64,000 nucleotides of DNA from Imbricaverruca yamaguchii (taxonomy: Eukaryota; Arthropoda; Thecostraca; Neoverrucidae): positions 1,560,001 through 1,624,000 of the forward strand of contig JAOTOL010001600.1 in assembly GCA_034440575.1 (NCBI GenBank). The letters are read 5' to 3'. The notes beneath the pieces were generated by a model. The model was given only the letters and a program-made list of their open reading frames with translations. It made no database searches and was not told the DNA's origin. Positions 53,401-64,000 of the stretch are shown here, piece by piece. How positions within the stretch are numbered: the stretch's first letter is position 1; the number at the start of each line of letters is the position of its first letter. Made by a program: the position numbers and the translations under genes.

Positions 53401-55419
53401 AAAGCCAACTTTTATGTGGCACTTGCTCTCTCAAAAGTACATGAAACTACACCCCTGTCTATGACCAAATAACGCTTGTGAAAATATGAGTTCCAAGGTT
53501 AACTTTTAGTTACAATATCGCATACAGCCTTCACGCTGACCAAATACCAGGCGACGCTTCGTGAAGTATGCGTCTCAAAGAAAAGACAAAAGCACCACGA
53601 TGTTAACAACGGACCAAGTGTCCTAAAATAGTCTGATTATTCTTCTATAGAATATACGATGTGTCTAATAGACTATTGATTGTCCGAACAGCTTTGGACG
53701 GCAAACTGGACAGACATTTCTACCATGTGGGCTATTTCGAACGCACGCCTGGTGACCCACAGGTTCATGACTAGGAAGGAATTAGATCGCCTCCCGTGAC
53801 CAAATCTGACATTACCAATAGGCTCCACCCAAGAGTGGTGGGTCGTGAACTTTTAATAGTGCCGGTAGGGCTAGAAAGAGAGCATTGGTGTCGGTAGTAA
53901 GAATATTGCTCCCGTCATACAACACCAATATTTTAATTACCCTCATAATGGTCACTCAACATTGGTGGTCACCCTCTGAACTTGTGGGAGGACCCCAAGC
54001 TCCTTTCAAAAGAAGAGACAAATGTATCCAAATAGCTTAGGTGCAATGCAGCATCATTTATTTTAGCGATTTGGCATTAAGTCTACACCAGTGGCTACAT
54101 GCAAGGAATGTCGTTGAATCAGGTATTAATAACAACAATAATTGTAAGAAGCCTTTTTCCTTCTGGCTACGCCACCACTGGATTTCACGGAGACAGCTCC
54201 CCTCAATCGTTTAGACATTTGACACTAAACCATGAGTAATGTTGCATGGAAAAATGAAACTAAGGCGCCGAGTGTCCTTCCCAATCATTTTACAACGGTC
54301 GAACCAATGCCGCTCGCAGAAGCTTGGGGAAGGGGATGGGGCTATTTTGATCCTCCCTAATATTGGGGGTAACTCCTGAACCGTCTACGATATCGCTTTG
54401 AACTTTTGGAAACTTTAAATCACATGTTTTGTACACATTGCGCCCACAAATTGCATTCCAGGCTCTGATAGTGGATCTCGGGTGAATCCAATTCAGGTTA
54501 CAACCTCGCCTCGATCCAGTTCTAAGCCGTACATTGAATCATGTTTCACAAACAAACCAGGCAAGATACAGTGAACAGTGAAAATCCGTGCAAAGTCAAA
54601 ACTATCGCATATGAAACAAAGTTGGCGAGGACGAGCTGAATTTGTAAACCGAATTCGATTGTGAGGTGGTCGAGGTCCAGAAATTCGAGTAGAATATTTT
54701 GGATTGCTTTGAGTATTTTTTTAGGAAACAAAAAGCCAACTTCGGAAATTTGTCCTCCAAGTGTTGAAGGGAACATTTGATTTTGTTTTGGTGTGACACT
54801 CCTTGCATGTTCGTGAGTGCCGTTTGCCAAAAAGGTTGTCATATCTAACAGTTACTGGCAATATTCCCAGGTATATAATTTTCACGGGATAGGTGCCCTT
54901 TATCTTTGTGCGTATCAAGTTCATGTATGTTCATACACGATCATGTACGTTCATCAACGTCATGTACGGATGAAGTGTTTTCGCCCGGAAGTTGCTCTCT
55001 GACCGGATCTGAAAGGTCAACCGTAAGAGATAGGGAAAAAGTATAGGTAACTATAAAGTTCGACCCAATGTCATGCCACTAACCAGATCCCGCTATCTGG
55101 CGTACAACAAGTGTTAGTGAGTGAGAGGGGTCGATTTTCTCCCCGTACTGCGAGGCGTAGATAATTATCCCGCACCGCGAGGGTTAATGCAAGGAAAACA
55201 GAAGCTGCAGTACACCAGCATTTCAGGCACAGTAGTTTGCATACAGCCTGATTGCATGCTGCCAATGTCAACACTACACTGAACGCTACAAATGTTCATC
55301 ACGCTGGCTGAGAATCCTTTGATCAATTGATCACCATTGATCGGCGCCAAAGATGTCGCCAACAATGCTCCCGCCGATCACCTGACCTGCTGTCAGCTTG
55401 TCCCTGGTAATTGGTGAAG
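53401..55419. other. No feature recognised
   Basis: No coding or repeat feature is supported, except a short relative of the TACGTAC satellite at 54900-54970. Confidence 0.45.
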
Positions 55420-55758
55420 CTAAAAAGAGGTTCTTCTGAGGGCGAACTTTGCACCTTGCAATGCGTCATCACTTCCGTCACGTGACAGGTCGTCCTGAGC
55501 AGACGAGGGCTCACCCAGCTCGCCAACGTCAGGTGGCGGGCGGTTTATTGACACAACTGCTACAGAGCTCCGCTGCACTGGCGGGCCGGTCTGAGACGCG
55601 CCGGCTCCTCGTGCCTGTTCACAAATCACCTTCCAACTTTGATGACGGACTACAAGGTACTTAGCTGCGCATCTCATAACACGAGCCATGGACATTGCAT
55701 AGGACACTAATGTAAGTGGCATGAGTATACCGAAGCAATTACTTACAGTTCTCATCAA
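55420..55758 (-). CDS. Possible coding exon, unidentified
   Basis: A 112-codon minus-strand frame has a hydrophobic N-terminal third (FGILMPLTLVSYAMSMARV) followed by a Ser/Pro/Asp-rich tail, as in a membrane protein's cytoplasmic end. No flanking exons or family match were found, and a GTAAGT donor-like site lies inside the frame near 55745. It may be chance. Confidence 0.2.
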   Translation of the reverse strand: MMRTVSNCFGILMPLTLVSYAMSMARVMRCAAKYLVVRHQSWKVICEQARGAGASQTGPPVQRSSVAVVSINRPPPDVGELGEPSSAQDDLSRDGSDDALQGAKFALRRTSF

Positions 55759-55766
55759 CTAAACTG

Positions 55767-55790
55767 CATGCATGCATGCATGCATGCATG
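55767..55790. repeat. CATG tetranucleotide repeat
   Basis: About six CATG units, self-complementary. Confidence 0.9.
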
Positions 55791-56080
55791 ATGCATCATC
55801 CAATCACGAGTTCAATCAACTGCTCTCTGCTATGTTTGCATTACTCAATTCAGCGCGGAAGCAGACGAGCGACAAGTCCAGCAATATTTATATGCCTAAT
55901 TACTATATAACACAAGCTCTATTTTCCAGAGAGTCAAAGCCATCGAACCATTTGGGGATAGTTTTGCTTCCCTTGTAGCATACAGCTGCATGTCTGCGTA
56001 AGATGAACTTCATAAGTGTACTTGCAGCGATATCGTCTTCAGTGTTTTCAGACGTTCCGGTCTTTCGCAGCTGATTCAGC

Positions 56081-59000
56081 ATGGCTGTTCTGGCTGCGCT
56101 GGGAGACCTGGTCAAGTTCTTGAGCAAAGGTCCCGGCGGGGTGAACATCGACAACCATATCTTCCAGCTGCACTACCGTGCGACCACCGCTATCCTCCTA
56201 GGTTGGTTCTTAAGGATTAACTTGAAAATACTAAAGGATTAACCTGAACTCTACTCGGAGGCTGTGTATGCTTATTCGCACAACCTATGGAATTTCATCT
56301 ATCATTTATCTCGGCAATTTATGAGAGGCGAGAACAGCAAAATACTCGCAGGCTTTGTAGACTGACGCGCATAGCTTATGTAATATATTTTGTCATTTGT
56401 CTCGGCAATTTATGACAGGCGGCAACGGCAAAATATTGGCAAGCATAGAATCGAGATTGGCTTTATGGCATTCACATCCTTAATTCATAGCCATCATGTT
56501 TAAGTGTCTCTTTTTCAGAGCTTATCACAGAAGGTAGATGTGTCCCTGCCACATGTGGCCGTCTGTGTGTTCCTGGTACCTGTTGTCACGTGCCTGTTGA
56601 CACCTCTGCCGGCCGACGACAGCGTCGTCGGCCCTGCTCTGCACCAGCACCCTGTTCGGCAGTCCGGTCACGTGCCACCACGCCGACCCGGACCGCATCT
56701 CCAGCGATGTGCTGAACATGTACTGCTGGGTCACCACCACCTTCACACTACCGCACCAGCTGTCAAAATCGGCAGAGTACCCGTTCAGTGAGTACGTCTG
56801 ATTTCACAACGGTGCACTGAGCCTGGTTATAATGAGGAACATGCGCGGAACGTAACCACCGCGGAAGTATCGCGACAGACGCCGCTGAGACATGGTTAAG
56901 ATAAGGAACACTCACGGAACGCAACCACCGCGCAAATATTACGGCAGATCTCGCTGAGACATGGTTATGATGAGGCGCATTCACGGAACGTAACCACCGC
57001 GGAAATATCGCGACAGGTCCCGCTGAGACATGGTTATGATGGGGCGCATTCACGGAACGTAACCACCGCGGAAATATCGCGGCAGATCTCGCTGAGACAT
57101 GGTTGTGATGAGGCGCATTCACGGATTATAACCACCGTGGCAGTATTGCGGCACACCCGAATACAAATGGAACGTCTAGAAGCATGCTCACCACGCCGGT
57201 GTGATTCAACATAGTAAAATGACATTGACGGCTGCTGCACAGTTCGCAAGAGCTGTTCATAGGCTTGGGTTGTCAACAGCACTTTTTGCGACGGTTGTAA
57301 AATTTATAAGTAAATTTAGCCATCATACACAGCCTCAAGTACGTGAAGCCATGCTATTGCAGCCATTTATGCGAGACCCGGTCAACGTTTCCAAAAGCCA
57401 AGCGCAAGGTTTGGAGTGGGATTTAGCAGCCAGCTTTACTGGTATGGTTATGGAACCTGGTGTTGGAACCGAGGCTGCCTTCAACCCGACTTCTCGGACA
57501 TTTCCTGTTACACAATCAGTCCATGCACACGACTACAACAATGTTTTCCTTATGACAGGTGACATAGCCTATCCTGGCGTGGGGGCACATACAGCCACCG
57601 ACCAGAAGAAGTACCACACCTACTACCAGTGGGTGCCGTTCGTGTTGTTCGTGCAGGCCATGACGTTCTACGCGCCACATTGGCTGTGGCGACTCGCAGA
57701 AGGGCGCCGACTTTCCTCGTTACTGCAGGTACATACAACTGGCTTCATGAACCCATGCGATCATCACGCAAAATGCAATCAAATTATAATGATAGTTAAC
57801 GCAAAAGCTCGACAAGAGATATCTGACCATGCCTTCAACACCACAGTTTTGATATTGGGATGAATATCGTGTAATGCCGATAATTCTCAACATTTGACAG
57901 TTATGTGCACAATACAGTTGATGCTACGATACACAGCACTTAAAGTACAACTGCACACTACAGTTGATCCATGCAGTCCGTTAGTTAGTTATTTTGGCTT
58001 CATTAGTTAGCTATTTGGGCGCATCGACCACCCTGTTCGTTGCAGAATGGCTACACACGACTGACTTGGCGCGATTTGAAATGCAAGGAAAGTTACGCTT
58101 GTGATCCAAAATGCCTTATTACGGTAACAACATTTTTAGACGGGAAAAATAGCGCTGACATTGGCGTCTCGTTCATAGCATGCACATCATGTTTACATTC
58201 CATACAACAACAAATCACGTTTAAACAGTGAAAAAAGTTGTTTTCGCCATCTCAACTAGTTACGACTTTCTACAATCATAACGTATCCGTGGCAGCAACT
58301 TGGCGTAGCAAATCTTGAAATACGCATTCATCAGGTGTAGATGGTAGGTAATACGCGATATGTCTATGTGACACGTTTATTTTCAGGAGATGACCCTGCC
58401 AGTGCTGGACGGAGAGGATCGCAGCAAGCGACTCACCAACACGGTTCAGTACTTGATGCAGACATTGGGCTCCTACAACGGATACTTCATGCGCTACATC
58501 TCCTGCGAGCTCCTCAACATCGCCGTCGTCGTTGGCAACATCTTCATCACGGACCGCTTCCTGGACGGCGAGTTCCTCTCGTACGGGCCACGCATGGTGG
58601 CGTTCTTCGCTGGCCGCTACGACGAGGGCAGAGCCTCCCCGATGACGGAGACGTTCCCTAAGCTGACCAAGTGCAACTTCCAGCTGGTCGGAGGCTCGGG
58701 CAGCATCCAGACGGTGGACTCGATCTGCGTGATGGCGCTCAACATACTCAACGACAAGATCTACCTGCTGCTGTGGTTCTGGCTGGTGGCGCTGGCCGGC
58801 GTCAGCGTGGTTGCCTTCGTCTGGCGCGTGGTGATGATGTCGGCCACGGCGCTACGCGTGCCCATGCTGCAGGCGCACGCGCACATCACCGACTCGCGCG
58901 ACCTGGAGGACGTGGCCGAGCGCGTGCGACTTGGCGACTTCTTCCTGCTCTCGCTGATGGCCAAGAACATGGACGCAGTGGCGTTCCGGCAGCTGATGGC

Positions 59001-59091
59001 CGAGCTGGCCGCGTCGCTCAGCAAGAGGCTGACCGACCGCGAAGTGCCGCGCGCTCCCCCGGCCGAGGCCAACCACGGCACCCCGCAGTGA
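56081..59091 (+). CDS. inx: Innexin (gap-junction protein), complete four-exon gene
   Basis: Exons: 56081-56201, 56623-56787, 57559-57728 and 58387-59091, totalling 386 residues, a typical innexin size. The phases agree at all three junctions. The N-terminus has the IDNHIFQLHYR motif. Transmembrane 1 follows (about 38-58), then extracellular loop 1 with two cysteines in VTC and MYC. The signature YYQWVPFVLF opens transmembrane 2 and is followed by PHWLW. Transmembrane 3 is near NIAVVVGNIFI. Loop 2 has two cysteines (TKC and SIC), and transmembrane 4 is LLLWFWLVALAGVSVVAFVW. The cytoplasmic tail is charged and Pro-rich. Innexins oligomerise into gap-junction channels or hemichannels in invertebrates. 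The first donor (CTAG|GTTGGT) is weak. A 69-bp tandem array fills part of intron 2. The next innexin starts 3.6 kb downstream on the same strand. Confidence 0.95.
56815..57150. repeat. 69-bp tandem array in intron 2 of the first innexin
   Basis: The anchor CATGGTTA lies at 56891, 56960, 57029 and 57098, with a diverged first unit at 56822. Each unit has GGAACGTAACCACCGCGG. The array begins about 28 bases inside the intron. Confidence 0.95.
57980..58030 (-). repeat. Orphan SINE tail module
   Basis: An inverted copy: on the plus strand TTAGTTAGTTATTTTGGC, then TTGGGCGCATCGACC. It lies in intron 3 of the first innexin. Confidence 0.55.
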
Positions 59092-61199
59092 GGCGGTCCA
59101 CGTCCCGGCGCAGCTTCGACTGAGGACCACAGCACACCCGGCACACACGTCGGTCGAGCGTGGCCAGGCTGGGCTGGGTCACCAACAGCCGATGACGCGA
59201 CGTCAGCTGGCCATTGCATCAGGCTGAAGTGGGGAATCTCCACAGCTGAACAGGAAAGGAAGCAGATTATTATGCTGTGCACTGAAGTTTACATGAGTGA
59301 TATCTGACGTTGCTCGCACTGCTAAGGTTATCAAACCTGTCGTATGGAACGCAGCCTCGTCTCCCGTGGCGTTTCTTCGGTCAGATCCTCACACCCCGCC
59401 TCGATCGCACTTTATCTTGATCTCGAGTCAGGTCACTCGACACAGGGTAATCAAGTTTAAAATTGAACTTCATCTCATATATCTGCTTGCGTACCATGGG
59501 AAAATCCGATTAGAAGAACGTGCATGTTGCAAAAATAGGAAAATTGGTTTTAAAAATTGCCAGTGACATCAGGGTTCTGGCCTGACCTCAAACAGAAATC
59601 CGAGATATATTTTGTAGGCGCTGCGAAATTGTAGGCAATGCCAAGTTTCATTTCGATACCATTTTTTTAGATGAGTTATCGATACCGAAATATTTTTGTA
59701 GGTGGCATTCTTTAACCTTAGCTAAGTCGTTACCCTAACATGACCCGAGGTCCGGGGCACATGATCCGGGGACCGGGAACTTCCACATCCGACGCAAAAC
59801 GGTAAAGGAAAACGTCCAGAAAACTTTGCACCGCCGTTCTTCCCTTTCGTGTAGAAACATAAAGACCCCATTACACGAGACGAGGCTCTCCGATTTCCCT
59901 CAGGTGTGCTTTTATTCCAGATTTCTTCCAGCGTGGACATGGACAGTGTATTGGCTCTGCATGTGTTGCAACGGAGGCATGCTCTAAAATCTAAGATCTG
60001 ATTCCTGGATCTGAAATCTGCTCCAAGGCTCTTCGACAGCAAACACATGGGAACAGCTGCTTAGTGTATTGAGCTGCGACATCAGCTGCAAAATGATGCT
60101 GTTTGCAACTCACGGCTGACAACTGGGGGAATGAAAGCACGAGCTGGCCAAAAATGTGCATGCTCAGCTACCACCTGTTTGTCGTGGGCAGGGGAACACC
60201 GAATGAGGCATTCCCACAGCAGCGCTGACCAAAGTATGCATTTCAGTTTAGTAGGATGTAGGCAGCGGTAGGTCGTGTGTGACGCTCGTGTATGAAGGCT
60301 CCAGCAGTTCTAGCGCACCCAAGGTGCGATTATTTCCGGAAATTTATACTAAGCCTATCGCTTACAGGTGAGCCTCGTCAAGCCCACTGATATTGCATGG
60401 AAGCAATTGGCCATTTGAAGCTTGGTTTCACGGTAGAAGTAGTTTTTGTAGACGCAATACACATGATGGAAGTGCGTGTCGAAGACCCAAGGCGTTCGTA
60501 GGTTTTGATAATTGCCGCGCGTTCACGAGTGAGCGTTCTATCAAATGATCGTTGTATTCCGGTGGGTAGCTATACGTGAAGCAGTTGCTGCTGGTATTAC
60601 TAAGCTAGTAATGAGCACGAAGATGGAGTAACTTCGATTCAGCTCATCGTACGACATGTACTGATAACCCGCTGAATGTAGTCTGCTAGTCACGACCTTG
60701 TCGACACACCTGTTGCCTCCCGGCCATACATGCGGAATAAGTCAATGGCCTGTGGCACGTGGTGCGATCGGTATAACCGGGTGCTCGGCAAGTATTCCAA
60801 AGGCGTGTACGGTCAGGTACCAAGCTGGCTAGCACACAGCTTGCGCAATGCGAAGTGCACATGAGGTGGAAGACGAAGACGTGCCATGCACAATATGTTG
60901 GGCGCTTTACTTACTTTAATGGAATTTGTAGAATGAATTTACCTTTTGATTAAATACCACCAGACGAATGGCGTCACGCATCCATGGATTTCATGTCCTT
61001 GGCGAAGTTTCACTCACGGTACTGACAAAGTGAGAAACCAGACACACCCACTCCATTTACATGCATCGCCAGTCACAGAACACCAAAACACTCACTCCCA
61101 GAGCGTCCTGCAATTCAGTAACGGTGTAAGTCCTGTCACTCAGTCAAATTCCATTCAATACCTCGGTCCCATCCCACATTGCCTGGCAGCCCCTGTGTA
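59092..61199. other. Between the two innexins
   Basis: It contains the 3' UTR of the first innexin. No gene is supported; the 60946-61512 open frame runs into satellite sequence and looks spurious. Confidence 0.5.
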
Positions 61200-62275
61200 T
61201 GTCGCATGTCGCTGTCAGACCTTTAGGTCTGATCCCCAGACCACACATCTCAATCCCAAACTGTGCCACCTGTCGGTTCCTGCCAGACCTGTATATCTCA
61301 GCTCGAAACATTCCAGGTCACGAACCATCCCGCCTGTCAATCACTGGTCAATATATCTCTTGAACCCAGATCGTCTCAATTCTCAATCGCATACATCCTC
61401 ATCACTTTATCTCAGACAGTCCAAGGCAGTCCCGTCATCGATCTTCCCGGCTCCTAGTCCCAGGATGCTGACGGTACGTTTATCGCTTTCCGAATCCCGG
61501 AAGTTCTCATAACTTCTCCGAATATCGGAAGTTCCATCACTTTCTCTCGGGCAGTCCGATGCAGTGATGCCACCGATCTTCCGTTCCATAGTTCAAAGAT
61601 CCCGGCAGTACGTTCATCAGTCCCCGAGTCCTGGAAGTTCCGTTTCTTAGTCCCGAGCAGTTCTATCTCCCAGTCCCCTGATCCAGGCAGTGCCATCTAT
61701 CAGTCCAGGATCCGGGCAGTTTCATCTCTAAGTCCTGTGATCCGGGTAGTTTTGTCTCTCAGTTGCTGGATCCGGTCAGTTCCCGAATCTCGTTCACAAA
61801 ATCTGGGCAGCTCCAACTTCCAGAATCCGGGAGGTTCCGTGTGTCAGACTCAAATAAGTACGTTTACTAGCCCCAGACCGTCCAGTCTATCATTGCGCTA
61901 AGGTCCAGTCTCCCGGCTCTAGACAGTCCCGTCTCCCAGTCTCAGACAGCCCCATCTCCCGGCCCCAGATAATCCCATCTCCGTGTCTCAGCCCCGACTC
62001 TGGCCCCAGCCCCGACTCTGGACCCAGCCCCGACTCTGGACCCAGACAGCCCTATCTCCCAGTCTGTCAGCCTCGACTCCGGCCCCAGACAGCCCCGCCT
62101 CCCAGTCTGTCAGCCCCGACTCCGGCCCCAGACAGCCCCGCCTCCCGGTCTGTCAGCCCCGACTCCGGCCCCAGACAGTCCCGCCTCCCAGTCTGTCAGC
62201 CCCGACTCCGGCCCCAGACAGTCCCGCCTCCCGGTCTGTCAGCCCCGACTCCGGCTCCAGACAGTGCCCGACAGC
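61200..62275. repeat. Degenerate to regular CAGTCCCG-type satellite ending in a 43-bp array
   Basis: From about 61200 loosely repeated CAGTCC..ATCCGGGCAGTTCC motifs give way to a regular 43-bp array. The anchor GTCTGTCAG lies at 62062, 62105, 62148, 62191 and 62234. The open frames here are by-products. It ends about 470 bp before the second innexin start. Confidence 0.85.
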
Positions 62276-62740
62276 CGCTGACGGTGCCGTCATCTCCGCG
62301 ACGACGCTGCGCTTGCGGCCACGCCAGTCGCCGGCGGGGATGCCGACCCAGCGCAGCTGCGCGGCCCCGTATCGATCGCGGGCGGCTGCCAGTTCGCGGC
62401 GGCGGGGGCGGCCGATGAGGGCTGGCGGTGCGGTGCGCCGCCGCACACCTGTGCGCCGCCATCATTGGTGGTGACGCGTGGTGGTCTGCTCAGCAGCGGT
62501 CCCAGTCGCGTCGGTTACCACCACGTGCGAGTCGGCCCCGACGCCACGTCTGTGTGCCAGGGCCGTCGGAAGGGTGACTGTGGCTGGGACTGTGACTGCG
62601 GCGGCGCGTCGCCGGCCTGCAGCCATGCTGTGACCGGTGGCACAACAGAACGGTGCCGAGATCTACCAGCGGCTGGGGAAGCAGTCACTGAATCAGAAAG
62701 TTCAGCTCGGTTAGCAGCGTAGCCGACTCGTGAGGACATC

Positions 62741-64000
62741 ATGGCGATCACGGCGCTGCTTGGCGATGTCGCCATGATCGTAAAGGGCAAGCGGCCCGGT
62801 CAGGTTAACATCGACAGCAAGGTGTTCCAGCTGCACTACCGCGTCTCCACCTTTCTCTTCCTCGGTAAGTGGCGTCAGGGTATGGGTGTCTGCTTACCAT
62901 GGGCAGAGCACAAAATGGGTTCGATTCTTGCTCATGGCGCGTTTTTTGTTGTTGTTGTTACCGATCGTGTATGTACCAATATCAATAAGAAGCGTGATGA
63001 ATTTGCGGTGCTTGCAAGATTTCGGGGTGTCGAGATGAAAGTGAATAATCAGCTGGTGTGTGCATTACTCAGGGTGTATGCAAGCCCGGAGCTGTTCTAT
63101 CGGCTGACTGTGGCTGAGTGATTACTTTTTGTTGAAGCAATTATACCAAGACGCACAACCCATATCTGGTTATTGCTTATATGGACAATAATGCTGAATC
63201 GTATTAAGATAAAACAAGAATAACAGCCCACACCCAGATATTGGTCATAAAGAAAATAATATTGAATCAAATACCAAGCAATCTTTCAAGCACAACCATA
63301 CCCAAATGGGTGTAGCAGGAAAACGAAGTGAGAACATTTCAGAAGCACACCTAAAAGGACAATATATTATTTTCAATCAGCTTGCATTCCACTAAGACTA
63401 CTGTGAACAGCCGCCACCTAGTTGAGAATACCCTCACACTCTCTCTGATACAAAGCTCGTGATAGCATCCGTAAAGTTGGCTGTTCAATCAGATGGTGGG
63501 GATGCACTTGCAGAAGTGACCCTTGTTCTGCCGCTCTAAAGTCACACACGTTCCTGTAATCAAATTACTATCAGAAGTTAAGATGGAACAGGAAAGAGTT
63601 AAATGAGGTTTCGATCAACACTGAGTTAGCGTCTAACATACATCATCGAAGTATTTCTCTTTAAACTGGAAGCCAGCAATCGGGTTCCCATTTACAACTC
63701 AGGCGGGATCGGAGACTCTACTGAGGGCGTACACCGATGAGCTGAAGATGATAGTCGCCACAACAGACGTACATCTCCATCGAGGCAGTACCTCATGCAA
63801 TAGCCACAGTCATAAGTGAAACTACCTGCCAAATATGCTCGGTTGATCTATGGAGAAGCTAGCTCCACCTACTGGTGTAGTCGCATGGATGATGAATTGT
63901 TATCCGACTGATATCGTTGGCAGGGTTCTCCATATTATCGACGGCCAACAGCTTGATCGGCAGCCCCATGAACTGCGTCTGCAGCAACTGCGCCCGCGCT
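62741..64000 (+). CDS. inx: Second innexin, 5' part (cut by window end)
   Basis: Exon 1 is 62741-62864: start Met, then VNIDSKVFQLHYRVSTF, the innexin N-terminal signature, ending phase 1 at CTCG|GTAAGT. Exon 2 begins at 63925 after TTGGCAG and runs off the window. It continues in phase as FSILSTANSLIGSPMNC, the usual end of transmembrane 1 and the first loop cysteine. The first intron has the same phase and position as in the upstream innexin, and the N-termini are clearly alike, which suggests a local duplication. Transmembrane 2 onward is outside the window. Confidence 0.93.

Noticed and set aside
57201..57863. 220-codon plus-strand frame
   Set aside because: It overlaps innexin exon 57559-57728 in part, but outside that exon no innexin similarity exists and the spliced model needs only the exon.

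Overview
This window is animal nuclear DNA, most likely from an arthropod and perhaps a crustacean. The evidence is spliced genes with GT-AG introns, two innexin genes (invertebrate gap-junction proteins), tRNA-derived SINEs, long AT and GT microsatellites, and no operon structure. No rRNA, CRISPR array or bacterial-type gene is seen. The species assignment is inference.

Layout. On the minus strand, 3086-6679 holds the first three coding exons of nudC, which continues off the left edge. A possible terminal exon of an unidentified minus-strand gene lies at 8359-8491. From about 9.3 to 15.3 kb lie SINEs, a 780-bp interspersed repeat and CpG-poor DNA. A possible non-coding first exon of the next gene ends at 12948. 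The main gene is a complete TBC1D15/17-type Rab GTPase-activating protein on the plus strand: 13 coding exons from 15310 to 33776. All its splice phases agree and it encodes 641 residues. Next come CDPF1 (40417-41043) and RPP21 (from 43465), the second running into a 1.7-kb array of 33-bp repeats. After about 10 kb of SINEs, satellites and microsatellites comes a complete four-exon innexin (56081-59091). A second innexin begins at 62741 and is cut by the right edge.

The genes are ordinary cell-biology genes with no shared pathway: NudC (dynein/chaperone), TBC1D15 (Rab7 GAP), CDPF1 (unknown function), RPP21 (tRNA 5' processing), innexins (gap junctions). The two innexins look like a tandem pair.

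The most unusual signal is in the TBC1D15 gene. At least four of its exons end in local tandem arrays whose repeat unit includes the exon 3' end and its splice donor: 46-50 bp x6, 74 bp x5, about 28 bp x7 and about 33 bp x4. A further donor and one acceptor side have diverged single duplicates. Other findings are a probably undescribed non-autonomous hAT-like element (three copies with terminal inverted repeats and 8-bp target duplications), a 780-bp repeat found both dispersed and in tandem, a SINE tail module shared by different elements, 33-bp coding-type arrays in two adjacent unrelated genes, several perfect intronic hairpins, and strong mosaic CpG depletion. All gene names rest on remembered family motifs; no database search was run.
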